From Cristatella mucedo (Eukaryota > Bryozoa > Phylactolaemata > Cristatellidae), in NCBI GenBank assembly GCA_009760855.2, contig WPIO01000070.1, positions 169,001-233,000 of the forward strand: DNA of 64,000 nt, read 5' to 3'. Made by a program: the position numbers and the translations under genes. The notes under the pieces were generated by a model. It searched no databases and was not told where the DNA came from. It worked only from the letters and a program-made list of their open reading frames with translations. Below are positions 37,990-59,300 of this stretch, piece after piece; the first letter of the stretch is position 1, and each line of letters begins with the position of its first letter.

Positions 37990-38178
37990 GAGCCGTGATG
38001 GCACACTAGGTAAGGCGGTTGCTTTCACGATCTCGGTCCCGAGGTCGTGAGTTCGATTCCTGCAGTGGGCGATTCTTTATCGCCACTGCAAGCGGTGGTG
38101 ATAGCTGTAAAGGCTCTTCTGCCGCTATACAAAAAGAGGCTATTTAATCAGGTAGGATTTATTTATTTATTTACGTGC
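37990..38178 (+). mobile_element. SINE-1, near full length
   Basis: It starts gagccgtgatggcacactag, has the A-box region taaggcggttgc, B box gagttcgattcc, the stem gccactgcaagcggtggtga and the tail atttatttattta. It is tRNA-like only in the first 75 bases or so. Confidence 0.9.
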
Positions 38179-38179
38179 T

Positions 38180-38980
38180 GCTCGGTTGTCTGAGTCAATT
38201 ATATGCCCCTGTATTACGATTGAAATTTAAATTATACTGTGCGTACGGACTGTAGATAGGCCTATGTATTCGAACAACCCCACGCAAATCCTTCAACGCC
38301 AGGCGCAGCCGCTCGACCACCCCTTGTGTATGTGGGCTAGAACTTTTTCCAAAAACTCGTCCGTCGTATAATCAAGCCAGTCAGAGCGTGCTGTTCGCCG
38401 ATTGGCTATTCTATTCTCTTCCTGTCCTGGCCCCTGATTGGCTCAGCCTCATGCAAGTTTGTTTCTCTCCTACACGCTTCTACATCGCTATGCGAGTGCA
38501 ACGGTGACTAAAGAGGTGCTTTTTTATGTCCGGAGCGCTCTAAATATATTAAAAACCGTATTTAGAGGGTTGTGAATAGGTTTTCTATGCTCTAACTACG
38601 AAAATATTTGATTTATAAATAACGACTCCTACGTTTCGGAAATTCATTTTTCGAGGTATGAGTCTGGAACTGATTAGCCGCGATAAACGATAAACGAAAC
38701 TGTATTGTGTATGCATCATGTACATGGCCTCCTCAGATCCTTGTCAACGTCACAGATTCAAGGAGTTTCTTATGAAGGAGCAACCAATTATTTTTTCAAC
38801 GGGGCCTGAAAGGCGGCTCCAGAGGGCGATGCGTCCTCAGCCCGAGCGTTCAGCGCCGTCTTCCGGATGGGCTCACGCTGAGGATTATTTGTAGACAGCT
38901 GCTGCAGTCACATCTACTCTAGCGTCACGTGACTTCGGCACGCTGCCTCAAGCTAAAGTGCTCGCCCTACCAAGGTCAAG
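38180..38980. other. No gene recognised
   Basis: Mixed-composition unique sequence. I see no exon with paired splice sites and no known repeat family. Confidence 0.35.
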
Positions 38981-38984
38981 GTGA

Positions 38985-39090
38985 ATAATTTTAATGGCCG
39001 AGGTCGTGGGCTTGAGGCCCGTGGCAAATGTGAAGCACCTGAATAGAGAATAGGTTCTCCTAGGGCAACCCACACATTCAAATTTATAAC
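38985..39090 (+). mobile_element. SINE-2 fragment
   Basis: It contains ccgaggtcgtgggcttgagg and the tail aagcacctgaatagagaata..ttctcctagggc, but lacks the 5' head. Confidence 0.65.
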
Positions 39091-39489
39091 TATATAAAAC
39101 TGAAAGCATTGTTTAAAATTTAAAAATGTATCAAGGGTCAAAGAAAAAAGTTTGCAGTCAGTGGAGCTAAAAAGTTTGTAGTCAGCCGATTTCGAGGAGC
39201 CTCATTCTAAGCCGAGTTCGTGACCTCGTGCCACGCCCCTAAAAGTGAGGTTTAGCCCCGATGCCAACATTTTAGCTACAACTTTGGCGTCAAAAATATT
39301 GTTAGGTTCAATTTACACGATCCAGAATTTACGAAAAAAACTCGACCAGAAAATTATAAAAGGAGGATCACAGAACCTAGGAATGTATTACCTTCAGTCA
39401 AGCAACGGCAGCCTCAACCAAAACGCAGAGGAGTACCTCTCCGCTGGTTGTTGCTATCCTACGCACCCCAATGTAATAATATTAGCTGA

Positions 39490-39640
39490 AAAAGCAGCCT
39501 CGTTTGCATAGCGGCAGAGGAGCATTAATGGCTATCGCCATCGCTACCAGTTGGTAATACAGGATCGCCCGCTGCAGGATTCGAACCCTCGACCTCGGCC
39601 GTGATGAGCGAGCAACATACCTCCTGGGCTAGAACGGTCC
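39490..39640 (-). mobile_element. SINE-1, diverged copy
   Basis: In reverse it has the tail (agcctcgtttgcatagcgg), an altered stem and B box with ggattcgaaccctcgacc. Confidence 0.75.
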
Positions 39641-39867
39641 TTAATCCACGTTCGGTCAATCCGTTGTTATCCCCAAAGTTTCCCTTCTCGTCGTCTTTTA
39701 ATGCGTACACGTGCGCACATATGCAGGTACCAGTACGTAACTGTACATCATTTGTACATGTGTGGTTGCAGTACGTACCTGTATATTGTCGTTAAGATCA
39801 TGCCCTTTAACCTTGACCGCTGACTTTGCATTGAAGATCAATTGTGAAATAATCCCTAACATTCAAT

Positions 39868-39960
39868 CATGCTTCCTTTGCAGCATATGTAAAGTGCCTA
39901 GAAAGAGATTTCTCTGAAAGTTCTCTAAGGGCGCTATATAAACGTATTATTTTTATTATG
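39868..39960 (+). mobile_element. LINE family A terminal fragment
   Basis: Only the last 90 bp or so are present: tgtaaagtgcctagaaagag, a small internal duplication, then gggcgctatataaacgtatt. Confidence 0.75.
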
Positions 39961-40369
39961 ACTTAGCAGAGCCAGCATTGCTGCTGCTGGACCTTCTCAG
40001 ATATGAAAACTGGCTTAGAGTAAATCAGTTGATTTTGCTTAATTGCAGCTTTTGATATAATTGAAATCGTTCTTGAGCACCTGTTGTCTCACCAAGACAT
40101 CATTGATACCGTTAGAATGGCTTAGGTTCTGTCTTACTCGGATAATTTCCAATACTAGATATCTATAGAAAATACTAATTCAGTAAAACTTTGAAGTGTA
40201 GGCTGTCCGAGGTATCCGTCATAGGCCAACTTCTTTTTAAAATGCATGCTCTAATATTGCAATTTAAAGGAAACTCTGAGTAAAAAAACGAACCAAAGTA
40301 ACTTCAAAGATTGCTGGCAAAAGCATGTCAAATACTATGCATACGACACTCTAGATATAAGAAAATCTC

Positions 40370-40732
40370 TCAGGAACACTTGGCATCTAATTTTTTTTTC
40401 GGTGTCTCTTTTTTTAAAGCAGTGAAATCGATGCTGATCTTCTGAGCCCCACCCACCCTATCCTTTACTAGTTGACAGCACACAGTATTTAAGACAATTG
40501 CATCATCACTTTCTGTAATATTGACAATTTCTCTGAGAAAAATTTGCATAGCCAAATCGCTCGGAAGTTCCTTTTGGTAACGTGCTTGTACTAAGGGGGG
40601 TTCGCGAATGCCAGGGATTGATTGGATCAGGTGCCGAAAGCTTAGTAAAATACATGCTCCTCCTCCCAGTAGCTCAGGCAGTTTGTACAGGAGCCGGAGC
40701 TGATTGTAGCCCAGCGTGAGCAGGAGACTTTG
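40370..40732 (-). CDS. Candidate terminal exon, unknown protein
   Basis: After an acceptor-like cctcgctttcag, 120 residues are open on the minus strand: QSLLLTLGYNQLRLLYKLPE, then SFRHLIQSIPGIREPPLVQA, then DLAMQIFLREIVNITESDDA and a lysine-rich end. Composition suggests a folded helical protein. It lies just downstream of the hinderin-like poly(A) signal on the same strand, so its upstream exons would have to lie inside or beyond that gene, or it could be a gene fragment. No family is recognised. Confidence 0.38.
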   Translation of the reverse strand, partial: QSLLLTLGYNQLRLLYKLPELLGGGACILLSFRHLIQSIPGIREPPLVQARYQKELPSDLAMQIFLREIVNITESDDAIVLNTVCCQLVKDRVGGAQKISIDFTALKKETPKKKLDAKCS

Positions 40733-40809
40733 CTGAAAGCGAGGCAAGCAAGCAACAGTGGCACATGAATACAGCCAACCACGTGGTACGCTTTGGAAGC
40801 CACTCATGA

Positions 40810-40815
40810 TTTATT
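40810..40815 (-). terminator. AATAAA poly(A) signal for the hinderin-like gene
   Basis: The minus strand reads gaaataaatc here, about 135 bases past the stop codon at 40951-40953. Confidence 0.55.
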
Positions 40816-40950
40816 TCACTCATCGCGAGTCACTGCTGAAGCCTATGAAAACCTCCCTAGCTAGATAATAATGGTGCGGTGCATAGCCGGTAAGTGCTGT
40901 CAGGAAGTCGGGTAGCTTTTCACACCTGAGGCAACGAAACCTGCCCCATT

Positions 40951-49470
<8,520 letters not shown>

Positions 49471-50171
49471 TAACGCCAGCGGTCCAGGACCAATCAGAGG
49501 CGTCTACGTTGCTGCCGGTAACAGCAGCAGCTTGAAACTGGTGCGCCGCCGCGTAAAGGTACCTTCCACGCCAAAGATCTCGTCCCATTAACGATTTCAA
49601 TCAAAAATCGCTTAATGAAAGTTTGCCTACTTTAAAAATAGGTAAAAATTGTAGTATCCTATTATAAGGGCGTACATACACTACCGTCCTTGAACCAAGC
49701 GCTGTCAGCACGGATCCATTTGTCAGGCGGTTGCACCTGGTAGGACGCCCGTCGTGGTTGATGCAAGTTGCAACCCGTATGCAATCCATGCGGAGCCGTC
49801 GGCCGACGCTGTCCTAACATGTGCGTACGCACCTGCTACGATACTCACGTGAGACTTTTTGGGCTCCATCCTGTTTTTGTGCGACTTTTTCCCAGCCATT
49901 TGCTACCTAGAGCTGGTTTTTGCATTGGACTCGCGGCGCTTTCACGCGGCTGGCCTCATAGCGCTGCCCGAGCGCAGCGGTCCTCCTTTAGGTAGATGGC
50001 TTAGCGCGCCGGCTGGCAATGCTAGTGAAACGCCTGAAGCTGTCGTGTCACGTGCGGAGAGACCTGGTGGTGGCCGCCGCTTCGCGTGGATTGCACTCGC
50101 CGAACGAGAACCGAAACCGAAGCCGCGCTCTGAATGCGCCCGGTGTTTTGCAGCGCCGCCGATAAGAAAGA
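49471..50171. promoter_or_regulatory. Shared head-to-head promoter region
   Basis: Only 701 bp separate the ATG of the hinderin-like gene (minus) from the GPAM ATG (plus). The GPAM-proximal 250 bp is CpG-rich, with stretches such as gccgccgcttcgcgtggatt. No TATA box is obvious near either start. A CpG-type bidirectional promoter is inferred from spacing and composition. Confidence 0.6.
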
Positions 50172-50384
50172 ATGGTGGACCGCCTTCCAAACTTGCAGCA
50201 GGTTTATGCCAAATGGGAGAGAAAGGGGGTCGGCTCGTCGAGGCAGCAGCCTCGTCCGGCTGGCGGAGAGGCCGCCGATACCTTCAGCCAGGGTAAACAG
50301 GCGTGGCTAAGTAAGTTCGGCAGCAGCATCGGTGCACCACCACCAAGACGGTTCAATAATAGGCGGAGGTTTCAAAGAGAACCG
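50172..50384 (+). CDS. GPAM: GPAM exon 1 (71 codons)
   Basis: MVDRLPNLQQVYAKWERKGV begins the frame in a GC-rich 5' region. The exon ends RRFQREP at the donor gtgagg, phase 0, joining GAFFDPEV of exon 2. No intervening exon is needed. Confidence 0.7.
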
Positions 50385-53300
50385 GTGAGGACTTCTCGTT
50401 GTTTTTTAGCGCGTCGAGGAGGGAAGCTGCCGGGAACTTGGCGTTCGGCTTGCCTTTCTATCGTATCGTTGCTGATGCGTTACGTAATGTCGCTTACGAT
50501 ATGTGTTACGTTGGCACGTTGATTTGCCAAATTTCAGGATAGCAGATCTCTTTTGACCAATGGCCGAGCCAGGGGGTATGGGGGGCATTTCCCCCCCCAC
50601 CCCTTGAGTAACCTAAACCTCCATCCTAGATTGGAGCAGCTAGCTAGGCCGCCCCCTGTTCCTACGCCGGCAACAGTCACTAACGAAGAAATTATGCTTC
50701 AATATCACTCAATGACCAACCGTCGAGTTCGTGTCGAATGAACTAACGAAGAAATTATGCTTCAATATCACTCGATGACCAACCGTCGAGTTCTTGTCGA
50801 ATGAATACTATGGTTTTACGCCGCAATTATTCATCAATTGCGGGTCTGGCCCACCTCCTTGAAAAACTTTCGGGTCTTGCCCCTACATGAAAAGTGTGCT
50901 GGTCTTGCCACCCAGATAAAATCCCGGCTCTGCATCTACTTCTGACAGCTGTCTTTTAGACAGCATGAAAGGTCCGAGTCTTTACTACTTTTCCTTATGC
51001 TGATGCACTGTTGGAGCCCTTATTTTCCGTGAACATATTTACTGCCATGTTGCATTTTCTTTCCAGTGTGAATGTGTGTGTGTGGGGGGTGTGTGTGTTT
51101 GTGCGCACGAGCATGTGTGTAAATGTGTTCGGGGAACATACTCACATAGTTTTACCTTCATTTGAAAGCGTTCGGTAAATCGTGCAAAGAAATTTGCTCC
51201 TTGCACTAATCCTTCAGTAATACATGTCTCCGAGGCAACACCCTGCACTCTCCATTTTTGCATCCCAATGCAACGTGCAGTTTCTTGTTGGCTTTCATGA
51301 AGGCGATGCACCGTCTGCCTCACCTACATTCCGAACTTATCCCATGTCTGAGATTGTCAGTGGGCTCACTAGCTGGTTTGCTTTCATCACTCTTTTGTTA
51401 CTTTACTGTTGACTGACCCTGGCGAGATTATACTTGAGATTTTCAATGACAGGCTTAGGTTATACTTGAAATTTTCAGTGACAGTCTTACGTTAGGCTGC
51501 ATTCCAAACTTCTTCTCATTCTAAATGACCATGGTTGGAGCTCACTGCGACAGACAGATAGTACATTTCATTGCAGCAAATCTTTTCTTGCTCGCATTTG
51601 TTCTTCTCTCTCATAGTCACTAGCTGAAGCATAACTCGACTATAATAGCAGCCAGAGGTGCTGATTTGTAATTGAGCCCTCACACCCCTGCTGTCACTCT
51701 CAAAGTCGACACGACAGAACCCTGGAAGCGTGCGACAGAACTTTGAATGACACTGTGCTGCTGGATTTGAAGCCTGCACGATGGTCCGTTAGAAGTGGTG
51801 CGATGGCACGTTTCTGACGTTCACGATAGACAATCCATCAGCTGCAGAGTGTTGTGCTCATTTGTAATCGTCCCCACTGCACAGGCTGGAAGGCCTACAA
51901 ATCTCGAGCTCCAGAAGTGTAGAGGGAAATCGCAAGCACACAGACTAGCTTGGCTGTTTTGTCCTTATCTAAACAGGCCTGAATTTTGGCAATATCAGGG
52001 CTCTGAAAGTGGGCAGACTTGACTGTGGAGCTGATTTGGTGGTCTAGTGAAAGGTCACTTTGGAACTAGACACCCAGACTGCAAGCAGATGCTAGGGGAG
52101 CCATGCTAGCTAGCACAGCCCATTTGGAGGGTTATGCTTTCCACTTTCTGTGTAGGTTTACCCATGACTAGTTAGTTTGGTTAATCTTCATTCGACTTGA
52201 ATACTTGAATAATGTAGTAATTAATTAATATAGTTAGTCTTTTGTGTAGCGGTCTAAGAGAACTGAATCTGTATTCAGGTGCTTTACAGCTTGCTGAAAG
52301 GGAAGCAGTAGCCATAAGTTAATGAAAAGCCGGGCATCGTGCTTAGGCAAGCATGCAAAGGCACTCACAAAAGACTCGCGCGGCCGTTTGTGCTCAGGCG
52401 AGATGATAGCTGCTTAAGTTGAACTACAGTGATCATGGGTATCAACTGCTGCTTGAGAGATCAAGCAGAAGTATTAGGGAGGCTCTGCCTAAGTCAGCAT
52501 TGATGCGAAGGTCATTATGCACTTGCAGCAGTGCTGACTGTGCTGAGCAAGTTGCTCTCAAACCTGACTAGAACTTTCATGCTAGGTTTGAAGTTTTATT
52601 TTGAGTTTGCTGGTCTTCGACCACTAGTTTGTTATGGTAGACAAGACCATCGCTCTAGCATCCAGCTATGACTCACAGTGTGTCACTTCTTGACGGTTAG
52701 TGTGCTGTTATAAGAGACAGTTTATTAGAGACTGATAGCTTGTGGATGAAAATGCATACTAAGCCTTTTTGTTGCAGTGACCTGGGTCGGAAAGTTTTAC
52801 ACCTTACCACTGTTTCAAGACCCTAAGTTGGTTAGATTCGTTTGTTGTATTGCTTTGAGCTCTAAAGATCTGAAGTCGAAGTCTGTCCATAACCATCACC
52901 CAGAAACCAAGCAGAGTTGAGATTTTGGGCAGGTAGCACTCCCTAAACTAACACGAGAGCGGTGCTGCTAGTTAGGTAATTTTCCACGTACTTGTTCGGA
53001 GTGGCGGAGCCACGGGGCAGCTTCCTCCTAGTCTGCAAAGCAGCATCTCTCACTGACAGCTACGATCGAAGCAGGCATTTTACCTCAATCGGTTTTAACC
53101 TTTCGCTAAAAACGCCTCGAGTAAGGAAGGGGGGAGCTTGCGACTCTAGCTGTTCAGATCTGCTTGCACGCATACAAAACTTTGCTAAACTAAACAAAAC
53201 TCTGCAGCCAGGCTTGTCTTTCGTTAGCATTCTAGTTGCCACATTATGCTACTAGCTCCTTATCAAGCAGCATATCGAATTCAAGGTTTTGTCATTCACT

Positions 53301-56300
53301 TGTAGGTCCCTTCATTCTTTTGCTCCAGCCTACCTCTCCGAACTACTATCCAATCATGCTAGGCAGCGTGCTGCCAGCTCTTCTGAGTGAAGTCATTTAT
53401 TTTCTGCTGGTCCTCGATCCCACCTCATATCCTTGGGATATCCTTGGGAGACCGTGCCTTTTAGTTCGTGCGTTCCCAAAGCCTGGAACTCACCCCCCCC
53501 CCCCGACTGACCTCACGACATCTCCTGACTTAAAGACATGTGTATTTTCAGTCTTTATAAAGAGATCGAGTTCTCTGAGGGCACTATACAAATGTATAAT
53601 CATAATTTGTATTATTCTGTTGAGAAAGAAATAGCCGAAATAGTGACGACTTGTGAGATCGGCAGATACTTGCAGTCTATGTGCATCTGCTGCTCACATG
53701 TCGAGCAAATTACTTTTGATGTATACAGCCTTTAGCCCAGTCTGCATGGCTTCCCGAATCTACCTTAGCTTTGCTACTACTTATGAGTGATCAATAGACA
53801 GAGAGTAACAGTATTTTTTGTATACTTAGCAAGAACACGAGGAGGCTGAGGTGCTTCCATTTATTTTTGCTCTTGACGCTTCGCAGATTTTTGCTTTTTA
53901 CCATCGTTATAAAGATTGTCCTTCCCATATCATGGCTTTACTTGCAGTCATTCGGCGCACAGTATTGTTCTCCAAAACTCTTTCCTGTCTGCCAGGCTTG
54001 TACGTGGTATCTTGTTGAACTAGTATATGTTATGTCTGCTGAGATGTCCATACTGCTTGCCGATGTCATACCTGAAGCCCCACTGTAGGCAAAGCTGCAG
54101 CACAAATAATACTGCCTCGATGGCAAGTATTTCTAACAATCTCTGCATACCCAATGCACCTAGCTGCAATCGGATTTGATTGACACTGAACCGTACAGTC
54201 TGACCCTCTCCTAATCCTAAGACTATACCATTCCATGGGCATTCTATCTAAGGAAAGAGAAGTGAGGGGAAGCTGATTCAAGAGCTTCATTTACATGCAT
54301 GTAGAGGCTAGCTTTCACTTATTGCTGCAGGCAGAAAAATTGCCTGCAGATGGGTCAAATCCACGACTTGTGTCGCTAATAATATAATAATAAAATTCAT
54401 TTGTATAGAGCGCCCGAAGAGAACTTAATCTCTATTCAGGCGCTTCACATATGCCTCGGGGCTCGAGCCCACTACCTCGGCCAGACCTTGGTCAGGGCGA
54501 GCACCTTTACCGCTGGACCAAACCAGCTCGTTGAGTGTGACACAGGTCGTGTGTTCGAAGTATTCAATCGGCATTCTTCTTTTCTTCTCTGCCCAGTCCG
54601 GCATTGTGATTTGATGGTGGTTCGAAGGCAGTTCAAGGGTAATCAGCCTATTTTGGTAGCAATAGACAAGGCTCGGTGTGATGAGCTGCAGTTGCCACAT
54701 TCTCAGATTTTCCTTTCTAAGAGTTGCAGCTGCCCCACACCGCTAGGCTACCGACACCGCAGCCTCCTCCTCGGAACTCTTCTTTGTGCCCTCTCCACCA
54801 TAGGCTACTACAACGCGTTTATATATGCTAAAACCATCTGAGACTGGCTGACATCTGAAGCTTACGTATAGCAAGAGTTAGCAAGAGTGTCCCGGGGAGA
54901 GACTGGTCGGCTTGGCAGTTGCTGGTTGCTTGGATATGGAGTTTATGGGACATCTATAATAGTGGTGTCTTTGGGTAGTTGGCTCTGGGCATGCAGGTGA
55001 CATCGGAATTGTTTCAGGTGGAACCCAAAGAGATTGTTGCTTTTGACCTGGCACCACTTGTGTGCAGGTGATGCATTGACTAGGTCTGTTTGTATTTATC
55101 GTGCAATTTGCTGGTCAAGTTCCGTAATGAACAATAGCTCTGACCTTCCTAATAAGCCACCTGATCCTTATTCCAGCTGCTCGATTTAGTAAGTATGTTC
55201 TTATTACTAGGAGTGTAAAGGCTTGTTTATGAACCCCGGTGAACGATTCGTGCAGTGTGATTTTATAACGATCGTTGGCAGAGTAACCATGGCTTATTTT
55301 TCTGGAGCATCAAGTTTGAGTCAGTGCTTGGAATGGCATATGTGTTTGTGATTATTCGTCACAGGTTTCTGTCCAACTTAATCTGGGAGAGTTCAAGACC
55401 TATCCTTCAATTATACCAAACTACAGCGGCTTCCAGAGACCCTTTATGGGTCGCTGCTGTAGCTGCCTTCCAAAAAGTCACGTATGTGTGCCATCGTGCC
55501 TTTGGCTACTCCTACATGAGCAGTGGCCAGTAAACTGAGCTCTTTACTTTCCTCGCCCGTGTGAAGACACAACTGTTGCGTGTTTTCAGGGTGCATTTTT
55601 TGATCCGGAAGTCACACCGTCAATGGGTATCAGAAGCATTTTTAATGTCCCTACAAGTTCTCTGTAAGTGTTATGTTACATGATGCGAACTGCTTGTATA
55701 GTGTATTGCCCTGCTATCATGTCCAGTCATCACGGTCAACAGTCTTGTAGTTTCATCTGTTCAATAGATTGATCGCATTTGCTACATTTACACTTTTGAA
55801 CTGTGTAATTGTATTGTGGGTGAAGGCTATATTGTACGACCATATTTGGCTATTCACTGGTTGCCAAGGACGCGGTGGAGGAGTGCTCGTTGGGGTTCCC
55901 TACTTGGCTGGACCCACATTAGTCGTGCAGCATAAGTGCTCTCTGGTCGCCGACCACAGCAAGCTCAGTAGTTGCGATTGGTGCCACAATTTGTTATTAT
56001 AAATATATACACTCGTTCAAGCAGAACACCAGGACATTGGCTCGAATGCTCAAGTCAAGATTTAAAGCAGGGGCTTTATAGCACTGTATTGAATGCCACA
56101 TTAACAGTCGTCTCAACGGCTAGATCGGTGAGAGCACTGAATCGGGAAACGAAATGCTGGATCGTTCTCAGCCCCAGGCATAATTCGTTTTTGGCCATTA
56201 GTCCCACGGCAGATGACGTCTGTACAGCGGTCTCTGTGTATCCCGAAATTCATTTTCCTTATGGGGATGGCTTTATCGATCATTCTCTTACCTTAGCACA

Positions 56301-59300
56301 TTAATGCAGATAGCATAGGAACACTTGTTGGACAGGCAGTCAATCATTCAAGACCCTAGTGTGACTTTAGCTTGCAAGTACGTACAAGGCTTGCTGAACC
56401 ACGATTGACTTGTCAAACATAGTGAACCACGTGTTGTTGCTATAGCATGATGTTTTGCAAATACAGGACTAGTAGGTATGGATGAGAATTTCTCTGTAAT
56501 TTGCTGAAAGGCATGCAACTTCCGACGGGACTATCCAATAAACATGGTAAATTCCATCTAGGGTATTAAGAGCAAGAATTGGGGGACGAATATGGCATTA
56601 TCTGTTATGATATAGCCCCAAGAGCTGTTATGCTGAGACTGTACCTGGGCGTTAAATTAAATTTCTCTTTCTTTGACTTTGGGATCAAAGGTGCTTTTAG
56701 CCTAGAGGTCCTATGATATGACAGCTGCCACCGGTCCCTGCACTTCTGTTTCATTACTCTCTGATCAACATTAGTGGGTAGCTTCGATGGCTTCCGGTTG
56801 ATCAACAGAAACAGTTAAGTTCTTACACTGGCCCACTAGGCCTGCCTGCCACTGCTTGGCTCCTTCATACCTCTCGGAACTGCTGCACCAGTTTCAGCTT
56901 CCTCGAGCCCTCAGGTCCTCTGTGGACAATAAATTAGTTGTTCAATTCCTGTGCTTAAAGACCGTTCGCGAGAGAACCTTTTGGTCTGTCTGCGTGTCCT
57001 AGGCTGTAGAGCTCACTTCCACAATTCTTCGAAACAAAATCTACTCTCCTGCTGCTGCTTGTGGCACATCCTTTTAAGCCGACGTGAGCTGCTACTTCCA
57101 TGCTACTCACTACCTCAAACTGCCCTTCCGACTCAGCTATGCTTCTTCTTGCTTTCTTTTTGTTGCGTGATATGAAGTCTCTTGACTATCGTGCCGAATG
57201 CATACCGAAAGCCGCGTAGGCTTTGAGTGAGCTATAGAAAACTCTCATGCATTACACCCACTTAGTCTTAGTGGCTTTGTGGAGTTACAGACAGAGATCC
57301 ATTACATAGCTCAGAAGATCTCGGTGGACCAGGGTTGATTGCCTGTCGAAAACGTTATGGCAACTTTTTTTCTTCTTCGAGCTTTTGCTGCTAGGGAAAT
57401 GCAGTGATAGCAGGGTCGAATCAACAGCTGAGTGCCAGTGTAACTTGAAACCAACTGCTGCTTATCTGGTATGCTGTAGGTTTTTATAGTGCTATGGCCA
57501 TTCTGAGTTTGAGCACACTGAAAGCCTAAGCTACTTTCTGTATGCATATGGTAGTCAACCGACTCCATCACTCACCTCAAAGAGAAAGTGAGAAGCTTAG
57601 CTAAGTAAGGAGGGCACTCAAGGAAGTTTGTTGCAAGGAATTAACAGCGTAGAACAGCTAGAAAGGATGTGCTGGAGTTGGCAGCTGGACAGAAGTTATT
57701 GTTTCATAAGAATCGCAGGATTGAGTTTCAGTCTAGAATCTACAGAATAAAGTCTTTGTTGCCAACAGAATGGAACAAGGAATTTATCATCCTCGGGGAC
57801 CTGATGGCATAACTAGTGAGCCGTGATGGCACACTCGGTAAGGCGGTTGCTCTTCACGATCTTGGTCCCGAGGCCGTGGGTTCAAATCCTGCGGTTGGCG
57901 ATCCTATATTGCCGCTGCAAGCGGTGGTGATATCCTTTAAGGCTCTTCTGTCGCTTTAACAAAGAGGCTGTTAAATCAGCTAGTACTTTTACTTAAGTAG
58001 GTTGAAGCTGGTACAAAAGTTCAGCTACGTATTGAGGAGCTAAGTCATGGTGGGCCTTGTGAATCAATGCAAGAATTGTGCTCTATGTGTGTTGATCAAC
58101 CGATAGCCGTCACAGCTCCTTGAACAAAGGAGGCACATGACTGAATTTCTTATATTTGTTAACCAACAATGCAGCCCTATTCATTGCCAGCTTTGGAGGC
58201 TTTGTGACTTTTTGGGTAGCCCAGCCAAAACATAGTTGCAGTGCTCCAGCCTAGACAAAATCAGGGAGTTAGTTCGATTTAGCAAGCCACGATGGTAGAC
58301 AGTCCCTAATCTTTGACTGAGTCTGGACGTGATCGCTGGCTAGGGAAGCAGTCTTGGTAAGGAAGCTTTCAAACTTTAACCAAGTGTGATTCAGAAATTG
58401 AAAAGGCTAATGCTCAAATTCGTCTCTACCAGCATATCTCCTGTTGAATCTGCACGAAATCTAGGTATCGTGTTCCAAAGTGACCTTTCGTTAGACGACC
58501 ACATTAGCTCCACAATCAACTCTGCCTACTTTCAGCTACACAACATTGCTAAAATGCAGGCTTGTTGAGACAGTGATACCACATCTAAGTTGGTCCATAG
58601 ATTTGTGACATTCTATCTTGACTTCTGTAACACTGCTTGCTGGTCTACCAGTCTGTACAATCATGCCCTTACAGCTGGTGCAAAACTCTGCCGCTAGGCT
58701 TGTCTATCGTGAGTGTCGCAGTTGCCACATCAAACCACTTCTCACTGACCTGCACTGGGTCCCAGTCAAGCAATGCACCGACTTCAAGATTTTGTCACTC
58801 ACTTTTAGTTCCTTTCATTCTTTGGCTCCAGCCTACGTATCAGATCTACTCCCCGACCAGGGTAAGCATCGTATCACTCGCTTTTCGGAATCTAATTGTT
58901 TACCCACACCTCGTACAAACCTCATCCTTTGGAGACCGTGTCTTTTGTTCGTATGCTCCCAAAGCCTGGAACTCCCCGACTTGCGTCACGACATCGCCTG
59001 ACTTGACCACATTTAAAGAGTAACTAAAAATGCCTGTATTTATGACAGCATTTTGTGGGTCCCTGCTTTATATATCAGTTGAACGATGACTGGTTTGAAT
59101 AACTTGGAAGCAACCCCTTTACTTATCCAGTAAAGCAATAAAAACCCAAGTTACGACTGGGCTCTAAGTTTATAAGTTATAGTCAACAATATTGTACATG
59201 AAGATCTATGCTCAACAAATATAGTCTATTTTTGTTTTGGTTTGCCTAGATTCCATTATATACAGTCTCGAGATAAATAGGTTACTAGGAAGTTAGCTTT

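Noticed and set aside
34765-38178. True tRNA genes suggested by GGTTCGATTCC boxes
   Set aside because: The sequences lack a full cloverleaf and acceptor stem and always continue into the same non-tRNA tail, so they are SINE-1 copies.
49859-50296. 145-codon frame over the promoter region
   Set aside because: It overlaps the GPAM start in another frame and its openness follows from high GC. The GPAM frame has a phase-matched downstream exon.
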